The translations under genes were made by a program, and so were the position numbers. Below, in pieces: positions 49,421 to 57,899 of a stretch of 64,000 nucleotides of DNA. The DNA is taken from contig DATBJR010000049.1 in assembly GCA_036556325.1 (NCBI GenBank), positions 51,351 through 115,350 of the forward strand. The letters are read 5' to 3'. The number at the start of each line of letters is the position of its first letter. Position 1 is the stretch's first letter. This stretch comes from DASSCW01 sp036556325. Lineage in GTDB: Bacteria; Chloroflexota; Limnocylindria; QHBO01. A model generated the notes under the pieces. It had not been told where the DNA came from. It searched no databases and was given only the letters and a program-made list of their open reading frames with translations.

Positions 49421-50863
49421 ATGTCCACCGAGGTGGCCGCGCCCACCGTCCCCATCTACCTCGCCGGCGAGTTCGTTGCAGCGGGAACGCCGCTCGAGGT
49501 GCGCGACCCGGCCAGCGGCGAGCTGGTCGGAACCACCTGGCAGGCCGGTCCGGCGGAGCTGGAGCGGGCGACGGCAGCCGCGGTGGCGGCCTTCGCCCAG
49601 ACTCGCCGGCTGGCGAGCTACGAGCGCCGCGACGCACTGGCGCACGTCGCCGACTGCATCGCGCGCGATGCCGACGAGCTGAGCGAGCTGCTGACCCGCG
49701 AGTCGGGGAAGCCCATCAGGGACGCGCGGGGCGAGGTGGCGCGGGGGGCCATGACCTTCCGCACCGCCGCCGAGGAGGCACTGCGCATGAACGGGGAGTG
49801 GCTGCCGCTCGACTGGAACGCGGCCAACCGCGGCCGCAGCGGCATCGTGCGTCGCTATCCGATCGGGCCGGTGGCGGGGATCAGCCCGTTCAACTTCCCG
49901 CTGAACCTGGCGGCCCACAAGGTGGCGCCCGCGCTGGCGGCCGGCTGCAGCATCGTGCTCAAGCCACCGTCCAAGGACCCGCTGATCATGCTGCGCATCG
50001 CGCGCTACCTGGCAGAGACGGATCTGCCGGACGGTGCGGTCAGCATCCTGCCCATGGATCGGCCCACCGGTGACGCGCTGGTGCGCGACGACCGCTACAA
50101 GCTGCTGAGCTTCACCGGTTCGCCGAGCGTCGGCTGGAAGATGAAGGGCGATGCCGGCAGGAAGAAGGTCGTGCTGGAGCTCGGCGGGAACGCCGGCGCC
50201 ATCATCGACGAGACGGCGGACCTCGACTGGGCGGTGAGCCGCCTGGTGTACGGCTCCTTCGCGTATGCCGGGCAGGTGTGCATCAGCGTGCAGCGCATCT
50301 ATGTCGTGGCCGACGTCTTCGACGAGTTCGCGGCCCGCTTCGTCGACAAGGTGAACGCGCTGCACGTGGGCAGCCCGCTCGATCCGGCGACCGACCTGGG
50401 CCCGATGGTGGACGACAAGGCGGTGCGCCGCACGCACGAGTGGGTGCAGGAAGCGCTGCAGATGGGCGCCCGGGCGCTCGCCGGCGGGGAGCCGGATGGC
50501 CTCTTCTACCCGGCCACCGTGCTCGTCGACGTGCCGAGGGAAGCGCGCGTCTGCGGCGAGGAGGTCTTCGCGCCGGTGGTCAACCTGTTCCGTGTGCCTG
50601 ACTTCGCGGCCGCCCTGCGCGAGATCAACGACTCGGCCTTCGGGCTGCAGTGCGGCGTCTTCACCAATGACCTGGAACGGACGCTGGCGGCCCACGACGA
50701 GCTGGAGGTCGGCGGCATCATCGTCAACGACGTGCCGACCTGGCGCGTCGACCAGATGCCGTACGGTGGGGTCAAGGATTCGGGCCTCGGCCGCGAAGGG
50801 CTGCGCGACTCGATCGAGGACATGACCGAGCCGCGCCTCCACGCCTTCGCTCGACCCCTCTAG
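49421..50863 (+). CDS. NAD(P)-dependent aldehyde dehydrogenase
   Basis: A 480-residue ALDH-superfamily enzyme, closest in wording to the lactaldehyde/glyceraldehyde and GAPN-like group. GPVAGISPFNFPLNLAAHK and LKPPSKDPL bind NAD(P), FTGSPSVGWKM precedes the general base in VVLELGGNAG, and the nucleophile Cys is in YAGQVCISVQR. EEVFAPVVNLF and PYGGVKDSGLGREG complete the family set. Oxidises an unknown aldehyde to its acid. A Rieske protein follows after five bases and probably shares the transcript. Confidence 0.9.
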   Translation: MSTEVAAPTVPIYLAGEFVAAGTPLEVRDPASGELVGTTWQAGPAELERATAAAVAAFAQTRRLASYERRDALAHVADCIARDADELSELLTRESGKPIRDARGEVARGAMTFRTAAEEALRMNGEWLPLDWNAANRGRSGIVRRYPIGPVAGISPFNFPLNLAAHKVAPALAAGCSIVLKPPSKDPLIMLRIARYLAETDLPDGAVSILPMDRPTGDALVRDDRYKLLSFTGSPSVGWKMKGDAGRKKVVLELGGNAGAIIDETADLDWAVSRLVYGSFAYAGQVCISVQRIYVVADVFDEFAARFVDKVNALHVGSPLDPATDLGPMVDDKAVRRTHEWVQEALQMGARALAGGEPDGLFYPATVLVDVPREARVCGEEVFAPVVNLFRVPDFAAALREINDSAFGLQCGVFTNDLERTLAAHDELEVGGIIVNDVPTWRVDQMPYGGVKDSGLGREGLRDSIEDMTEPRLHAFARPL

Positions 50864-50868
50864 CGCTC

Positions 50869-51243
50869 ATGGCCGATGCCACAGCCGGGTTCAGCGTCGC
50901 CTCGCGCGTCCGCTGGGCGCGCGTCGTGCCGCGCGACGAGCTGCGCGACGGCGAGCTGCTGCCCGTCCAGATCGATGGCACGCCGGTCGTCCTGGTGCGC
51001 CACGCCGGCGAGTTCTTCGCGGTCCAGAACAACTGCACCCACCAGGACTTTCCGCTGACCGAGGCCGGGTTCGACCCGCGCGACGAGGTGCTGGTCTGCG
51101 CCTGGCACGGTGGCTGTTTTGACGTGCGCACCGGCGAGGCGGTGGTTCCACCGGCCACCGAGCCGGTGGAGACGCACCCGGTCCGGGTCAGTGCTGATGG
51201 CTGGGTGGAGATCGGCCTGACCGGCAGCCTCGCGCCGTCGTGA
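50869..51243 (+). CDS. Rieske [2Fe-2S] ferredoxin-like protein
   Basis: A 124-residue soluble Rieske protein. Cluster ligands are seen as CTHQD (Cys, His) and VCAWHGGCFD (Cys, His), spaced as in the ferredoxin components of aromatic dioxygenases and NirD-like proteins. VQNNCTHQDFPL and PVRVSADGWVEI fit the fold. There is no signal peptide or membrane segment. It may carry electrons for an oxygenase not present in the window, or serve the neighbouring dehydrogenase context. ATG 50869 is five bases after the ALDH stop. Confidence 0.88.
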   Translation: MADATAGFSVASRVRWARVVPRDELRDGELLPVQIDGTPVVLVRHAGEFFAVQNNCTHQDFPLTEAGFDPRDEVLVCAWHGGCFDVRTGEAVVPPATEPVETHPVRVSADGWVEIGLTGSLAPS

Positions 51244-51255
51244 CGCCGGCCTGAC

Positions 51256-52035
51256 GTGTCGCTCGAGGCGCTCCCCTTCGTCAACTGGATCTTCTGGACC
51301 GCCCTGAGCGCCGGCACCATGCTGGTAGTGGGGCTGACCGAGCTGCTGGGCGGCACGACGCGCGGCTATCGGCTGTTCATGGCCTGGCTGCTCCTCGCCT
51401 TCGCCGCCATCCTGCTGCTCAGCGAGGTCAACCTGCCGGCGGCCGCCGCGGTGGAGACGAGCGCGGGGGCCCGGCGCGGATTGGTCATCGGCTTCGCACT
51501 GGTGAGTGCCGCCTACCTGGGTGCCTCGATCTTCGGGCTGCGGCGCAGCCTGCTGGCCGTCGGTGGCGGCGTCCTGGGCATGCTGGCGCTGGCGACCCTG
51601 GCGGCCGGCGGTGCGACGCTCAGCCCGATGCTGTTCAGCATCCAGCTCGTGCTCGCGGCGCTGGCGCTCGGCGCGGTGAACGCCGCCATGCTGCTCGGCC
51701 ACTGGTACCTGGTCACGCCCAAGCTGTCGGCCGCACCACTGCGCCGCATGATGTGGCTGCTGCTTGCTGCCCTGGTCGTGCAGGGGGTGGCGTTCGTGGT
51801 CGCCGTCCTGACGGTCAGCCCGGGTCCGCTGGGCGGGCCCATCGGCCCACTGACCTGGCTGCGAGTGGGGGTGGGCATCCTGCTGCCGATCATCATCACC
51901 GTGCTGGCCCTGCTGGCCAGTCGCGCGCCCTCGCTGCAGGCCAGCACGGGGCTGCTCTACATCGGCCTGGCCTTCGTCATGGCCGGCTCGATCGCCGGCG
52001 CCAGCATCACCTACCTCACTGGGGTTCCGGTCTAG
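51256..52035 (+). CDS. Polytopic membrane protein, unknown function
   Basis: A 259-residue protein with about eight hydrophobic helices and short loops. I do not recognise a family. MLLGHWYLVTPKLSAAPLRRMMWLL in the middle is its most distinctive stretch: a His within a helix followed by a polar turn, which could bind a haem or metal. GTG 51256 lies 12 bases after the Rieske gene and the stop is four bases before the MoaD-MoaE fusion, so it is inside the operon. A role as membrane anchor or cytochrome-like partner for the Rieske protein is only a suggestion. Confidence 0.55.
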   Translation: MSLEALPFVNWIFWTALSAGTMLVVGLTELLGGTTRGYRLFMAWLLLAFAAILLLSEVNLPAAAAVETSAGARRGLVIGFALVSAAYLGASIFGLRRSLLAVGGGVLGMLALATLAAGGATLSPMLFSIQLVLAALALGAVNAAMLLGHWYLVTPKLSAAPLRRMMWLLLAALVVQGVAFVVAVLTVSPGPLGGPIGPLTWLRVGVGILLPIIITVLALLASRAPSLQASTGLLYIGLAFVMAGSIAGASITYLTGVPV

Positions 52036-52039
52036 GCCG

Positions 52040-52696
52040 ATGCGGGTCACGCTGCGCACGTTCGCCATGCTCCGCGAGCTCTCGGCCGATCGGCTGGAGC
52101 TCGACTTGCCAGACGGCGCCTGCCTGGCCGATGCCTGGACCGCGCTGGCGTCCCGCCATCCAGCGGTTGCACCCCATCGTCCGTACGTGCGCGGCGCGCG
52201 CAACGGCAGCTACGCCGCCTGGGAGGTGCCGCTGGCCGACGGTGACGAGGTCGCGTTCCTTCCGCCGGTGAGCGGCGGCGGTTCGATGGTGCGCATCACC
52301 GATGCGCCGATCGACGTCGCGGCGCTCGAGGCAGCGGTGCCGCGTCGCGGAGACGGCGCGGTGGTCACCTTCGTGGGGCGTGCGCGCGACACCGCCGACG
52401 ACGGGCGCGCCGTGCTCGAGCTCGACTACGAGGTGTATGCCGAGATGGCAACCGCCGTGCTGGCCGAGATCGCCGCCGAGGCGGAAGTGCGCTGGGGGGC
52501 GGCGGTCGCGGTGGTGCATCGCACCGGCCCGGTGCCGCTGGGCGAGACGGCGGTGGCGATCGTGACCGCCACCCCGCACCGGGCCGAGGCCTATGCGGCC
52601 AGCCGCCACCTCATCGAGGCGATCAAGGAACGCCTGCCGATCTGGAAGCGCGAGCGCTTCGCGGACGGCACCGAATGGAAGCGTCCCGGCGCCTAG
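52040..52696 (+). CDS. moaX: Fused molybdopterin synthase, MoaD-MoaE (MoaX-like)
   Basis: Molybdopterin synthase puts two sulfurs on precursor Z (cPMP). Here small and large subunits form one 218-residue chain. Residues 1-81 are MoaD-like, a beta-grasp ending FLPPVSGGG; residues 84-218 are MoaE-like, with FVGRARD, LDYEVYAEMA, HRTGPVPLGE and LPIWKRER carrying the catalytic Lys. MoaD needs a free Gly-Gly C-terminus to be thiocarboxylated, so the fusion must be cleaved after the Gly79-81 run, as is known for mycobacterial MoaX. ATG 52040. The stop overlaps a convergent gene by four bases. Confidence 0.88.
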   Translation: MRVTLRTFAMLRELSADRLELDLPDGACLADAWTALASRHPAVAPHRPYVRGARNGSYAAWEVPLADGDEVAFLPPVSGGGSMVRITDAPIDVAALEAAVPRRGDGAVVTFVGRARDTADDGRAVLELDYEVYAEMATAVLAEIAAEAEVRWGAAVAVVHRTGPVPLGETAVAIVTATPHRAEAYAASRHLIEAIKERLPIWKRERFADGTEWKRPGA

Positions 52697-53274
52697 CGCG
52701 GCGCTCCGGGCGCCTGACGTCCGGCGGTCGGCTCCAGGTCGGCCAGCCAGCCGTCCGCCTCGGCCGGCGAGCGCAGGCGGACGGCCACGAGCTGCGGGTG
52801 GGCCGCCAGGCGGTCCGGGTACTCGCGGCGCCGGCGGTGGAAGGTGCTCAGGATCCACCACAGCAGGGAGTGCCGGCTTAGCAGGTTGCGACCGAGCGCC
52901 TCGCGGTTGCCGGTTCCCGGCCAGAGCTCCTCGCGGGTGGCGATCCGGCGACGGGTGCGCCCCGCGTACCGCCACAGGACGGTGCGCAGCGGGAAGTCGA
53001 GCCAGACGATCGCCTGGGCGCGGGCCCACACCAGGTCACGAACCACGGAGTAGTTGCCATCGACCACCCAGCCGTCCCCGGCGATGGCGTGTGCCGTGCG
53101 CGCCCGCATCACCGCCGGCTCGGCCTCGGTCCAGTTCGGTCCCCAGTGCAGTGCGTCGAGCTCGACGTGCGGCACCCCCAGCGTGGCCGCCAGCCGACGA
53201 GCGAACGTCGTCTTGCCCGATGAGCTCGTCCCCACCACGTTCACGCGGCGGTACGGGAAGCGGGATGGCGGCAA
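52693..53274 (-). CDS. P-loop small-molecule kinase (topology-modulation/FlaR-like)
   Basis: A 193-residue P-loop kinase of the adenylate-kinase-like group often annotated FlaR or topology modulation protein. Walker A is VVGTSSSGKTTFARRLA (about residues 13-29), ELDALHWGPNW follows, VDGNY is a Walker-B-like area, and WLDFPLRTVLWR with an Arg-rich lid completes the core. Substrate unknown. The start is TTG 53274; GTG 53244 is an alternative that places the nucleotide loop nearer the N-terminus. Convergent with the molybdopterin synthase gene, overlapping by four bases. Confidence 0.75.
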   Translation of the reverse strand: MPPSRFPYRRVNVVGTSSSGKTTFARRLAATLGVPHVELDALHWGPNWTEAEPAVMRARTAHAIAGDGWVVDGNYSVVRDLVWARAQAIVWLDFPLRTVLWRYAGRTRRRIATREELWPGTGNREALGRNLLSRHSLLWWILSTFHRRRREYPDRLAAHPQLVAVRLRSPAEADGWLADLEPTAGRQAPGAPR

Positions 53275-53347
53275 CCTGGAAGCCTCGCGCTGGGGCGGGC
53301 CATTCTATCGGCGGCCACGGTTGGCGGATGGCGGATGCCCATGCACA

Positions 53348-54418
53348 ATGGGCGGCCTGATGCCGACTCCGAAGCCCGGCCAGATCCGCTGCCCCACCTG
53401 CCATCGGCCGACGCCGATGGCGGCGTTCTGCACGCAGTGCGGCGCCGCGATCCCGTCTTCGGCCCAGGCCCGGCCGCGCGGCATGGATCGGCAGGAGCTC
53501 GACGCCAGGATTCGCCAGCGGCGGCCCGGGGAAGGCCGCGTGCGTCGGGGCACGCCGCTCGGCGAGGCGGGACCATCGTCGCCCGGATACGTGCCGTTCG
53601 AGCCGGCACCCGAGGACCTGCGGGCGATGCGCGAGCCCACCGAGCCGCTCGGCCGTGTCGACAACACCGCACCGGGCTTCGATCGGGTCCCGCCGGCGGC
53701 ACCGCCCCCGCCGATCGATGACGAAGCTGCCCCGTACGACGCCGGCCGCGAACCGTGGGAGTCGCCGGCGGCGACCGACGAGGGGTATCCGGAGCCGGAC
53801 GCCGCCTATCCCTACGAGTACGAGACTGCCGACGAGCCGCGCCGCGGCGGGTCCGGAATGCTGCCGGTCATCGGCTTCGTGGTGCTCGCCATCCTGGCGC
53901 TGGCGGTCGGCGCCGGCCTGGCGGGAATCCTGGGTTCGGGCGGCGTGGCGGAGGCGTCGCCCACGCCCACACCCGGCCAGAGCGTGCCGGCCAGCACTGC
54001 CCCGTCGGTCGAACCCACGTCGTCGGGCGCGGAGAGCAGCTCCACACCGGAGCCGACCGATGGGCCGATCACTTTCCCCGATGGTGCCGAGATCACCGTG
54101 CAGCCCTGCGCCACCAAGGACATGAACTTCGACGGCTGCAGGGTCGATGGCAGCACGATCAGCCAGCCAACGATGTGGGTCTGGATCGGCTTCAAGAAGG
54201 CGGCGGGCAGCGACACGATCACGCTGGACCTGATGAGCGAGGGCCAGACCGTGGACCAGCAGGAGCAGGAGCTCGGCTCGATCCTGGACTGCCCGGGAAC
54301 GTGCAGCGGCTACCTCATCGGCGCCGCCTACCGTGACCTTGATCCCGGCGACTACGAGCTCATCGTGCGCCGCAACGGGGATTTCGCCGACAGCGCAACC
54401 TTCACCGTCAAGAGCTGA
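53348..54418 (+). CDS. Zinc-ribbon membrane protein with extracytoplasmic C-terminal domain
   Basis: A 356-residue protein. The N-terminus is a zinc ribbon, IRCPTCHRPTP and AFCTQCGAAIP (Cys15, Cys18, Cys28, Cys31), followed by an acidic, Pro-rich disordered stretch to about residue 175. One membrane helix (about 178-198, LPVIGFVVLAILALAVGAGLA) leads to a Thr/Ser/Pro linker and a C-terminal beta domain of about 120 residues with four cysteines, two in LDCPGTCSG. ATG 53348 or ATG 53360 may be the start. The zinc-in, beta-domain-out topology echoes the LysM protein at 35288. Function unknown. Confidence 0.62.
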   Translation: MGGLMPTPKPGQIRCPTCHRPTPMAAFCTQCGAAIPSSAQARPRGMDRQELDARIRQRRPGEGRVRRGTPLGEAGPSSPGYVPFEPAPEDLRAMREPTEPLGRVDNTAPGFDRVPPAAPPPPIDDEAAPYDAGREPWESPAATDEGYPEPDAAYPYEYETADEPRRGGSGMLPVIGFVVLAILALAVGAGLAGILGSGGVAEASPTPTPGQSVPASTAPSVEPTSSGAESSSTPEPTDGPITFPDGAEITVQPCATKDMNFDGCRVDGSTISQPTMWVWIGFKKAAGSDTITLDLMSEGQTVDQQEQELGSILDCPGTCSGYLIGAAYRDLDPGDYELIVRRNGDFADSATFTVKS

Positions 54419-55496
54419 CGGCTGGCGCCTCCTCGGTGGACCATGACGCCCGGGGAGCCAGGCCGGCATCGCGCCGGCGGACGGCCAGGGCGCTGAGCGC
54501 CTCCATCACGCAGCGGTTCGCGGCAGCCGCGGTGATCTCGGCCACGTCGTAGGCCGGCGACACCTCGACCACGTCCATGCCCGCCAGCTCGACCGCCAGC
54601 ACCACCTGTCGGACGGCACGCAGCAGCTCGCGGCTGAGCATCCCGCCGGGTTCCGGCGTGCCGGTGCCGGGCGCCATGCCGGGATCCAGCACGTCGATGT
54701 CGATGGACAGGTAGACGACGTCGGGGCCGTCCAGCGCCTCGGCAATCGCGTCCGCGACCACGGCCTCCGCGCCACGGGTCTCGATCTCGGTCATGAAGTG
54801 CGTGCGCAGCCCGTTGGCGCGCATCCACTCGAGCGTCTCCGGGGGCGGCCAGTACCCGCGCAGGCCGACCTGGACAAAGTTGCGGCCGGCCACCGCGCCC
54901 GACTCGATCAAGCGGCGCATGGGTGTTCCATGCGAGCGCAGCGAGCCCCAGGTGGTGGCTGCGGTGTCGGCGTGCGCGTCGAAATGGACGATCCCCAGTC
55001 GCCGCGGCGCAACGTGCGCGGCCACGGCCGAAGCCGCCGGCAGGGTGATCGAGTGGTCGCCGCCCAGGATCACCGGCAGGGCCCCGGCGGCGATAACGTG
55101 CGCCACCTTGCGGCCGATGACCTCGTGCGCACGCTGCGGGCTGGCGGGCACCACCGGGGCGTCGCCCGCGTCGACGACGTCCAGCCACTCGAACGGCTGA
55201 ATGGACAGCTGCAGCGAGTGCACCGAGCCCGAGTGGTAGGTTGCCGCGCGGATCGCGTTCGGACCGAAACGGGCACCCGGACGGTGGCTGGTGCCCTCGT
55301 CGTAGGGGGCGCCGATGATTGCCACGTCCGGTCGCCGGGCCGCCAGCGCCGCGTCGTCGAGCGACGGCAGCTTCTGGAACGACGGCAGGCCGACGTAGGT
55401 CGGCAGGTCGTGCGCCAGGAACTCCGTGTACGGATCCGCGCCGAGCGGTGGGTTCTCGTCGTTGGTGCCGCGGTGCCGGCGAATGTCCTCGGGCAT
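54408..55496 (-). CDS. speB: Agmatinase / arginase-family ureohydrolase
   Basis: A 362-residue member of the ureohydrolase family, probably splitting agmatine to putrescine and urea. The Mn-binding motifs are GGDHSITLP, VHFDAHADT and SIDIDVLDPGMAPGTGTPEPGG, all complete. The N-terminal extension of about 50 residues is common in actinobacterial and Chloroflexota agmatinases. Guanidinobutyrase or proclavaminate amidinohydrolase cannot be excluded. The last 11 bases overlap the zinc-ribbon gene on the opposite strand. A minus-strand TAGGAT (55581-55586) is a possible -10. Confidence 0.88.
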   Translation of the reverse strand: MPEDIRRHRGTNDENPPLGADPYTEFLAHDLPTYVGLPSFQKLPSLDDAALAARRPDVAIIGAPYDEGTSHRPGARFGPNAIRAATYHSGSVHSLQLSIQPFEWLDVVDAGDAPVVPASPQRAHEVIGRKVAHVIAAGALPVILGGDHSITLPAASAVAAHVAPRRLGIVHFDAHADTAATTWGSLRSHGTPMRRLIESGAVAGRNFVQVGLRGYWPPPETLEWMRANGLRTHFMTEIETRGAEAVVADAIAEALDGPDVVYLSIDIDVLDPGMAPGTGTPEPGGMLSRELLRAVRQVVLAVELAGMDVVEVSPAYDVAEITAAAANRCVMEALSALAVRRRDAGLAPRASWSTEEAPAVSS

Positions 55497-55605
55497 CGGT
55501 CTCTTCGGCGGGCCGTTGCCGCCTCCAGGGAGCGAGCGCCGTCGCGGCGCGGAGCTGGCCCGCTCAGCCGAAGCGCGCTGATCCTAGCAGTTCGGAAGGC
55601 CCTGC

Positions 55606-55611
55606 TACCAT
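55606..55611 (+). promoter_or_regulatory. -10 hexamer for the DUF2203 gene, leaderless
   Basis: TACCAT, eight bases before ATG 55620, with no ribosome site between them. Confidence 0.35.
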
Positions 55612-55619
55612 CGCCGGTC

Positions 55620-56015
55620 ATGGCCGCGCCGAGCCGTCGCTACACGATCGAGGAGGCCAATGCCCTGATCCCGCAGGTGCGGGCCGTGATCCTGCAGCTG
55701 GCTGTTGAGCAGCGCCGGCTGGACGAGGCCCACGCCGCCGTCCTGCGCCACCTGGAGGGCAACGGCGACCCTCGGTCAACGTCCGAGGCGGAGCGTCTCG
55801 AGCAGCGTGCGACCGAGATCGCCGATGGCATGCGGACGCTGCTCGGAATCCTGGAGGAGATGGGCGTGCAGCTGCGCGACGTCGGCATGGGCCTGGTCGA
55901 CTTCCCGGCCGAGCGTGATGGCGAGGCCGTGTGGCTGTGCTGGCGGCTAGCCGATCCCGCGGTCGCCTTCTGGCACGGCACGGACGAGGGATTCGCCTCG
56001 CGCAAGCCGTGGTGA
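55620..56015 (+). CDS. DUF2203-family protein
   Basis: A 131-residue protein with the recognisable DUF2203 layout: RRYTIEEANALIPQVRAVI at the start, a long helical hairpin, then VGMGLVDFPAERDGEAVWLCW and a closing WHGTDEGFASRKPW. The function of the family is not known to me. It is cytoplasmic and all-helical plus one beta hairpin. The GTG of the kinase gene overlaps its stop by four bases, so it is translated with the pseudouridine salvage genes, which is a useful contextual clue though not proof of a role there. Confidence 0.85.
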   Translation: MAAPSRRYTIEEANALIPQVRAVILQLAVEQRRLDEAHAAVLRHLEGNGDPRSTSEAERLEQRATEIADGMRTLLGILEEMGVQLRDVGMGLVDFPAERDGEAVWLCWRLADPAVAFWHGTDEGFASRKPW

Positions 56016-56944
56016 CGGCCTTTGCCGTGGTCGGTGACCTGTCGCTGGACATCGTGGTGGCGCAGTCAGGCCCGAAGCGCGAGGGGTCCGACGTGCCGGC
56101 CACGATCCGCATCGGCCCTGGTGGACAGGGCGCCAACGTCGCCGTTCGGCTGGCCCGCCAGGGCGCAGATGCGACGCTGGTGGCGCCGATGGCCGATGAC
56201 GCCGCGGGGCGGCTGCTTGCCGAGGCGCTGCAGGCAGAGGGGCTGGCGCTGCGGCCCCTGCCGGCGACGCGCTCCACCGTCGTCCTGGCCCTGCTGGACG
56301 AGACCGGTGAGCGGACGATGATCTCGGACCGCCAGACGCTGGATGCCGAGGCCGTGGCGCCCGCGATCGCCGAGGCCGGCTGGATCCACTGCTCCGGCTA
56401 TCCGCTGCTCGACGACCGCACCGGTGACCGGCTGGCCGAGATCCTGGGCGCTCGCGGGCGCGGCGTGCGACTGAGCGTGGCCGGTGGCTCGGTGCCGCCC
56501 GAGCCGGCCCGCGTGGCGCGGCTGCGCCGGCGGCTGGCCGCGGCACGACCGGACCTGCTGCTCGTCAGTGGCGATGAGGCCGAGGCGATGCTCGGCGCGC
56601 CCCCGCGGAGCGGCCTGGCGGCGGCGCGTGCCCTTCGCGACCTGGCGCCGGCGATCATCGTGACCTCGGGCGCCGATGGCTGCGCCGCGGTTGCGGGCAC
56701 CACGGAGCTGGAGCTGCCCGCCCTCGACCTGCCGGCCCCCATGCTCGACGCGACCGGTGCGGGGGACGCCTTCCTCGCCGCCGCGTTGCCCGGCGTGGCT
56801 GCGGCTCGCTCCTGGCCGCCAGGGGTCGGGGTGCTCCGCAGGGCCATGGAGCACGGCACCCTGCTGGGCGCGCAGGTGGCTCGCGTGGTCGGCGCCCAGG
56901 GTCATGCCCCGGCCGAGCTGACGGCCGCGAAGGCCGGCCGATGA
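56012..56944 (+). CDS. psuK: PfkB-family kinase, probably pseudouridine kinase
   Basis: A 310-residue ribokinase-family kinase. AVVGDLSLDIVV begins the fold, GPGGQGANVAVRLARQGAD supplies the sugar-binding glycines, and LDATGAGDAFLAAAL contains the anion hole and catalytic Asp (GAGD). Because the next gene is pseudouridine-5'-phosphate glycosidase, phosphorylation of pseudouridine is the most economical assignment; another nucleoside or sugar cannot be excluded from sequence. The lid region is shorter than in ribokinase. GTG 56012 overlaps DUF2203 and the stop overlaps psuG (ATGA). Confidence 0.78.
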   Translation: MTAFAVVGDLSLDIVVAQSGPKREGSDVPATIRIGPGGQGANVAVRLARQGADATLVAPMADDAAGRLLAEALQAEGLALRPLPATRSTVVLALLDETGERTMISDRQTLDAEAVAPAIAEAGWIHCSGYPLLDDRTGDRLAEILGARGRGVRLSVAGGSVPPEPARVARLRRRLAAARPDLLLVSGDEAEAMLGAPPRSGLAAARALRDLAPAIIVTSGADGCAAVAGTTELELPALDLPAPMLDATGAGDAFLAAALPGVAAARSWPPGVGVLRRAMEHGTLLGAQVARVVGAQGHAPAELTAAKAGR

Positions 56945-57858
56945 TCCTCCGCATCGCCGAGGAGGTGCGCGATGCGCTTGCCGCCGGAAGGCCGGTGGTG
57001 GCGCTGGAGTCGAGCCTGCTGGCGCAGGGCCTTCCGCAGCCGCACAACCTCGAGACGGCGATTGCCGCCGAGGACGCCGTGCGGGAGTCCGGTGCGGTGC
57101 CGGCCACTACCGCGGTGGACGCGGGCGCGCTGCTGGTCGGGCTGCCCGGAACGATGCTCGAGCGCCTGGCCGATACGAGCCGGCCGGTGGCCAAGGCGGG
57201 CTCGCGAGATCTGGGACCGTTCCTGGCCGCGGGGCAGACCACGTCCACGACCGTGTCGGCCGCCCTGCGGCTCGCGCACATGGCCGGCATCCGGCTGCTG
57301 GCCACCGGCGGCATCGGCGGGGTCCACCGCGACGCGGCCACCAGCCACGACGTCTCCTCGGACATCGACGAGCTCGCCGCCACGCCAGTGGCGGTGGTGT
57401 GCTCCGGCGCCAAGTCGATCCTCGACCTGCCCGCCACCTTCGAGCTGCTCGAGACGCGACGGGTTCCCGTTGTCGGTATCGGAACCGGCACCCTGCCCGC
57501 GTTCTATGCCATGTCGTCGGGCCTGCCGCTGCAGCATCGCGTCGATTCCGCGGCCGAGGCGGCCGCGGCGATCGCCGCCCACCAGTCCCTGCCCGGCGCC
57601 GGGGGCATGCTCCTGGTCCAGCCGCCGCCGGCCGACGTTGCTCTCGACGCCGTCGAGGTCGAGCGCTGGATCGCCGACGGCGTGGCCCTCGCTGCGCAGC
57701 GAGGCATCCGCGGCGCGGCGGTGACGCCGTTCGTCCTCGGCCACGTGGCAGGAGCGTCGGACGGGCGCGCGCTGCGGGCGAACATCGGCCTGATCGTGGC
57801 GAACGCGCGGATGGCGGGTTCCCTGGCGGCCGCGCTGGCCGAGCGAGGGCGCGGCTGA
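56941..57858 (+). CDS. psuG: Pseudouridine-5'-phosphate glycosidase
   Basis: Cleaves the C-glycosidic bond of pseudouridine 5'-phosphate to uracil and ribose 5-phosphate. The 305-residue protein is of family length with VALESSLLAQGLPQPHN at residues 20-36, PATTAVDAG, the Lys in KAGSRDLG, TTSTTVSAALRLA, ATGGIGGVHR and VVCSGAKSILDL, all recognised PsuG segments. The family ES-[TS] start is preserved. It works with the adjacent kinase in salvage of pseudouridine from RNA turnover. Translationally coupled to psuK. Confidence 0.92.
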   Translation: MILRIAEEVRDALAAGRPVVALESSLLAQGLPQPHNLETAIAAEDAVRESGAVPATTAVDAGALLVGLPGTMLERLADTSRPVAKAGSRDLGPFLAAGQTTSTTVSAALRLAHMAGIRLLATGGIGGVHRDAATSHDVSSDIDELAATPVAVVCSGAKSILDLPATFELLETRRVPVVGIGTGTLPAFYAMSSGLPLQHRVDSAAEAAAAIAAHQSLPGAGGMLLVQPPPADVALDAVEVERWIADGVALAAQRGIRGAAVTPFVLGHVAGASDGRALRANIGLIVANARMAGSLAAALAERGRG

Positions 57859-57899
57859 CCGCCATTGGGCTTTACGCCGGCGGTATGCTGCCGCCAGCC

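Noticed and set aside
49343..50842. In-frame extension of the MerR-phosphatase gene across the aldehyde dehydrogenase
   Set aside because: The extension is antisense to a clear ALDH gene; the MerR domain begins exactly at ATG 49342, just after a MerR-type promoter.
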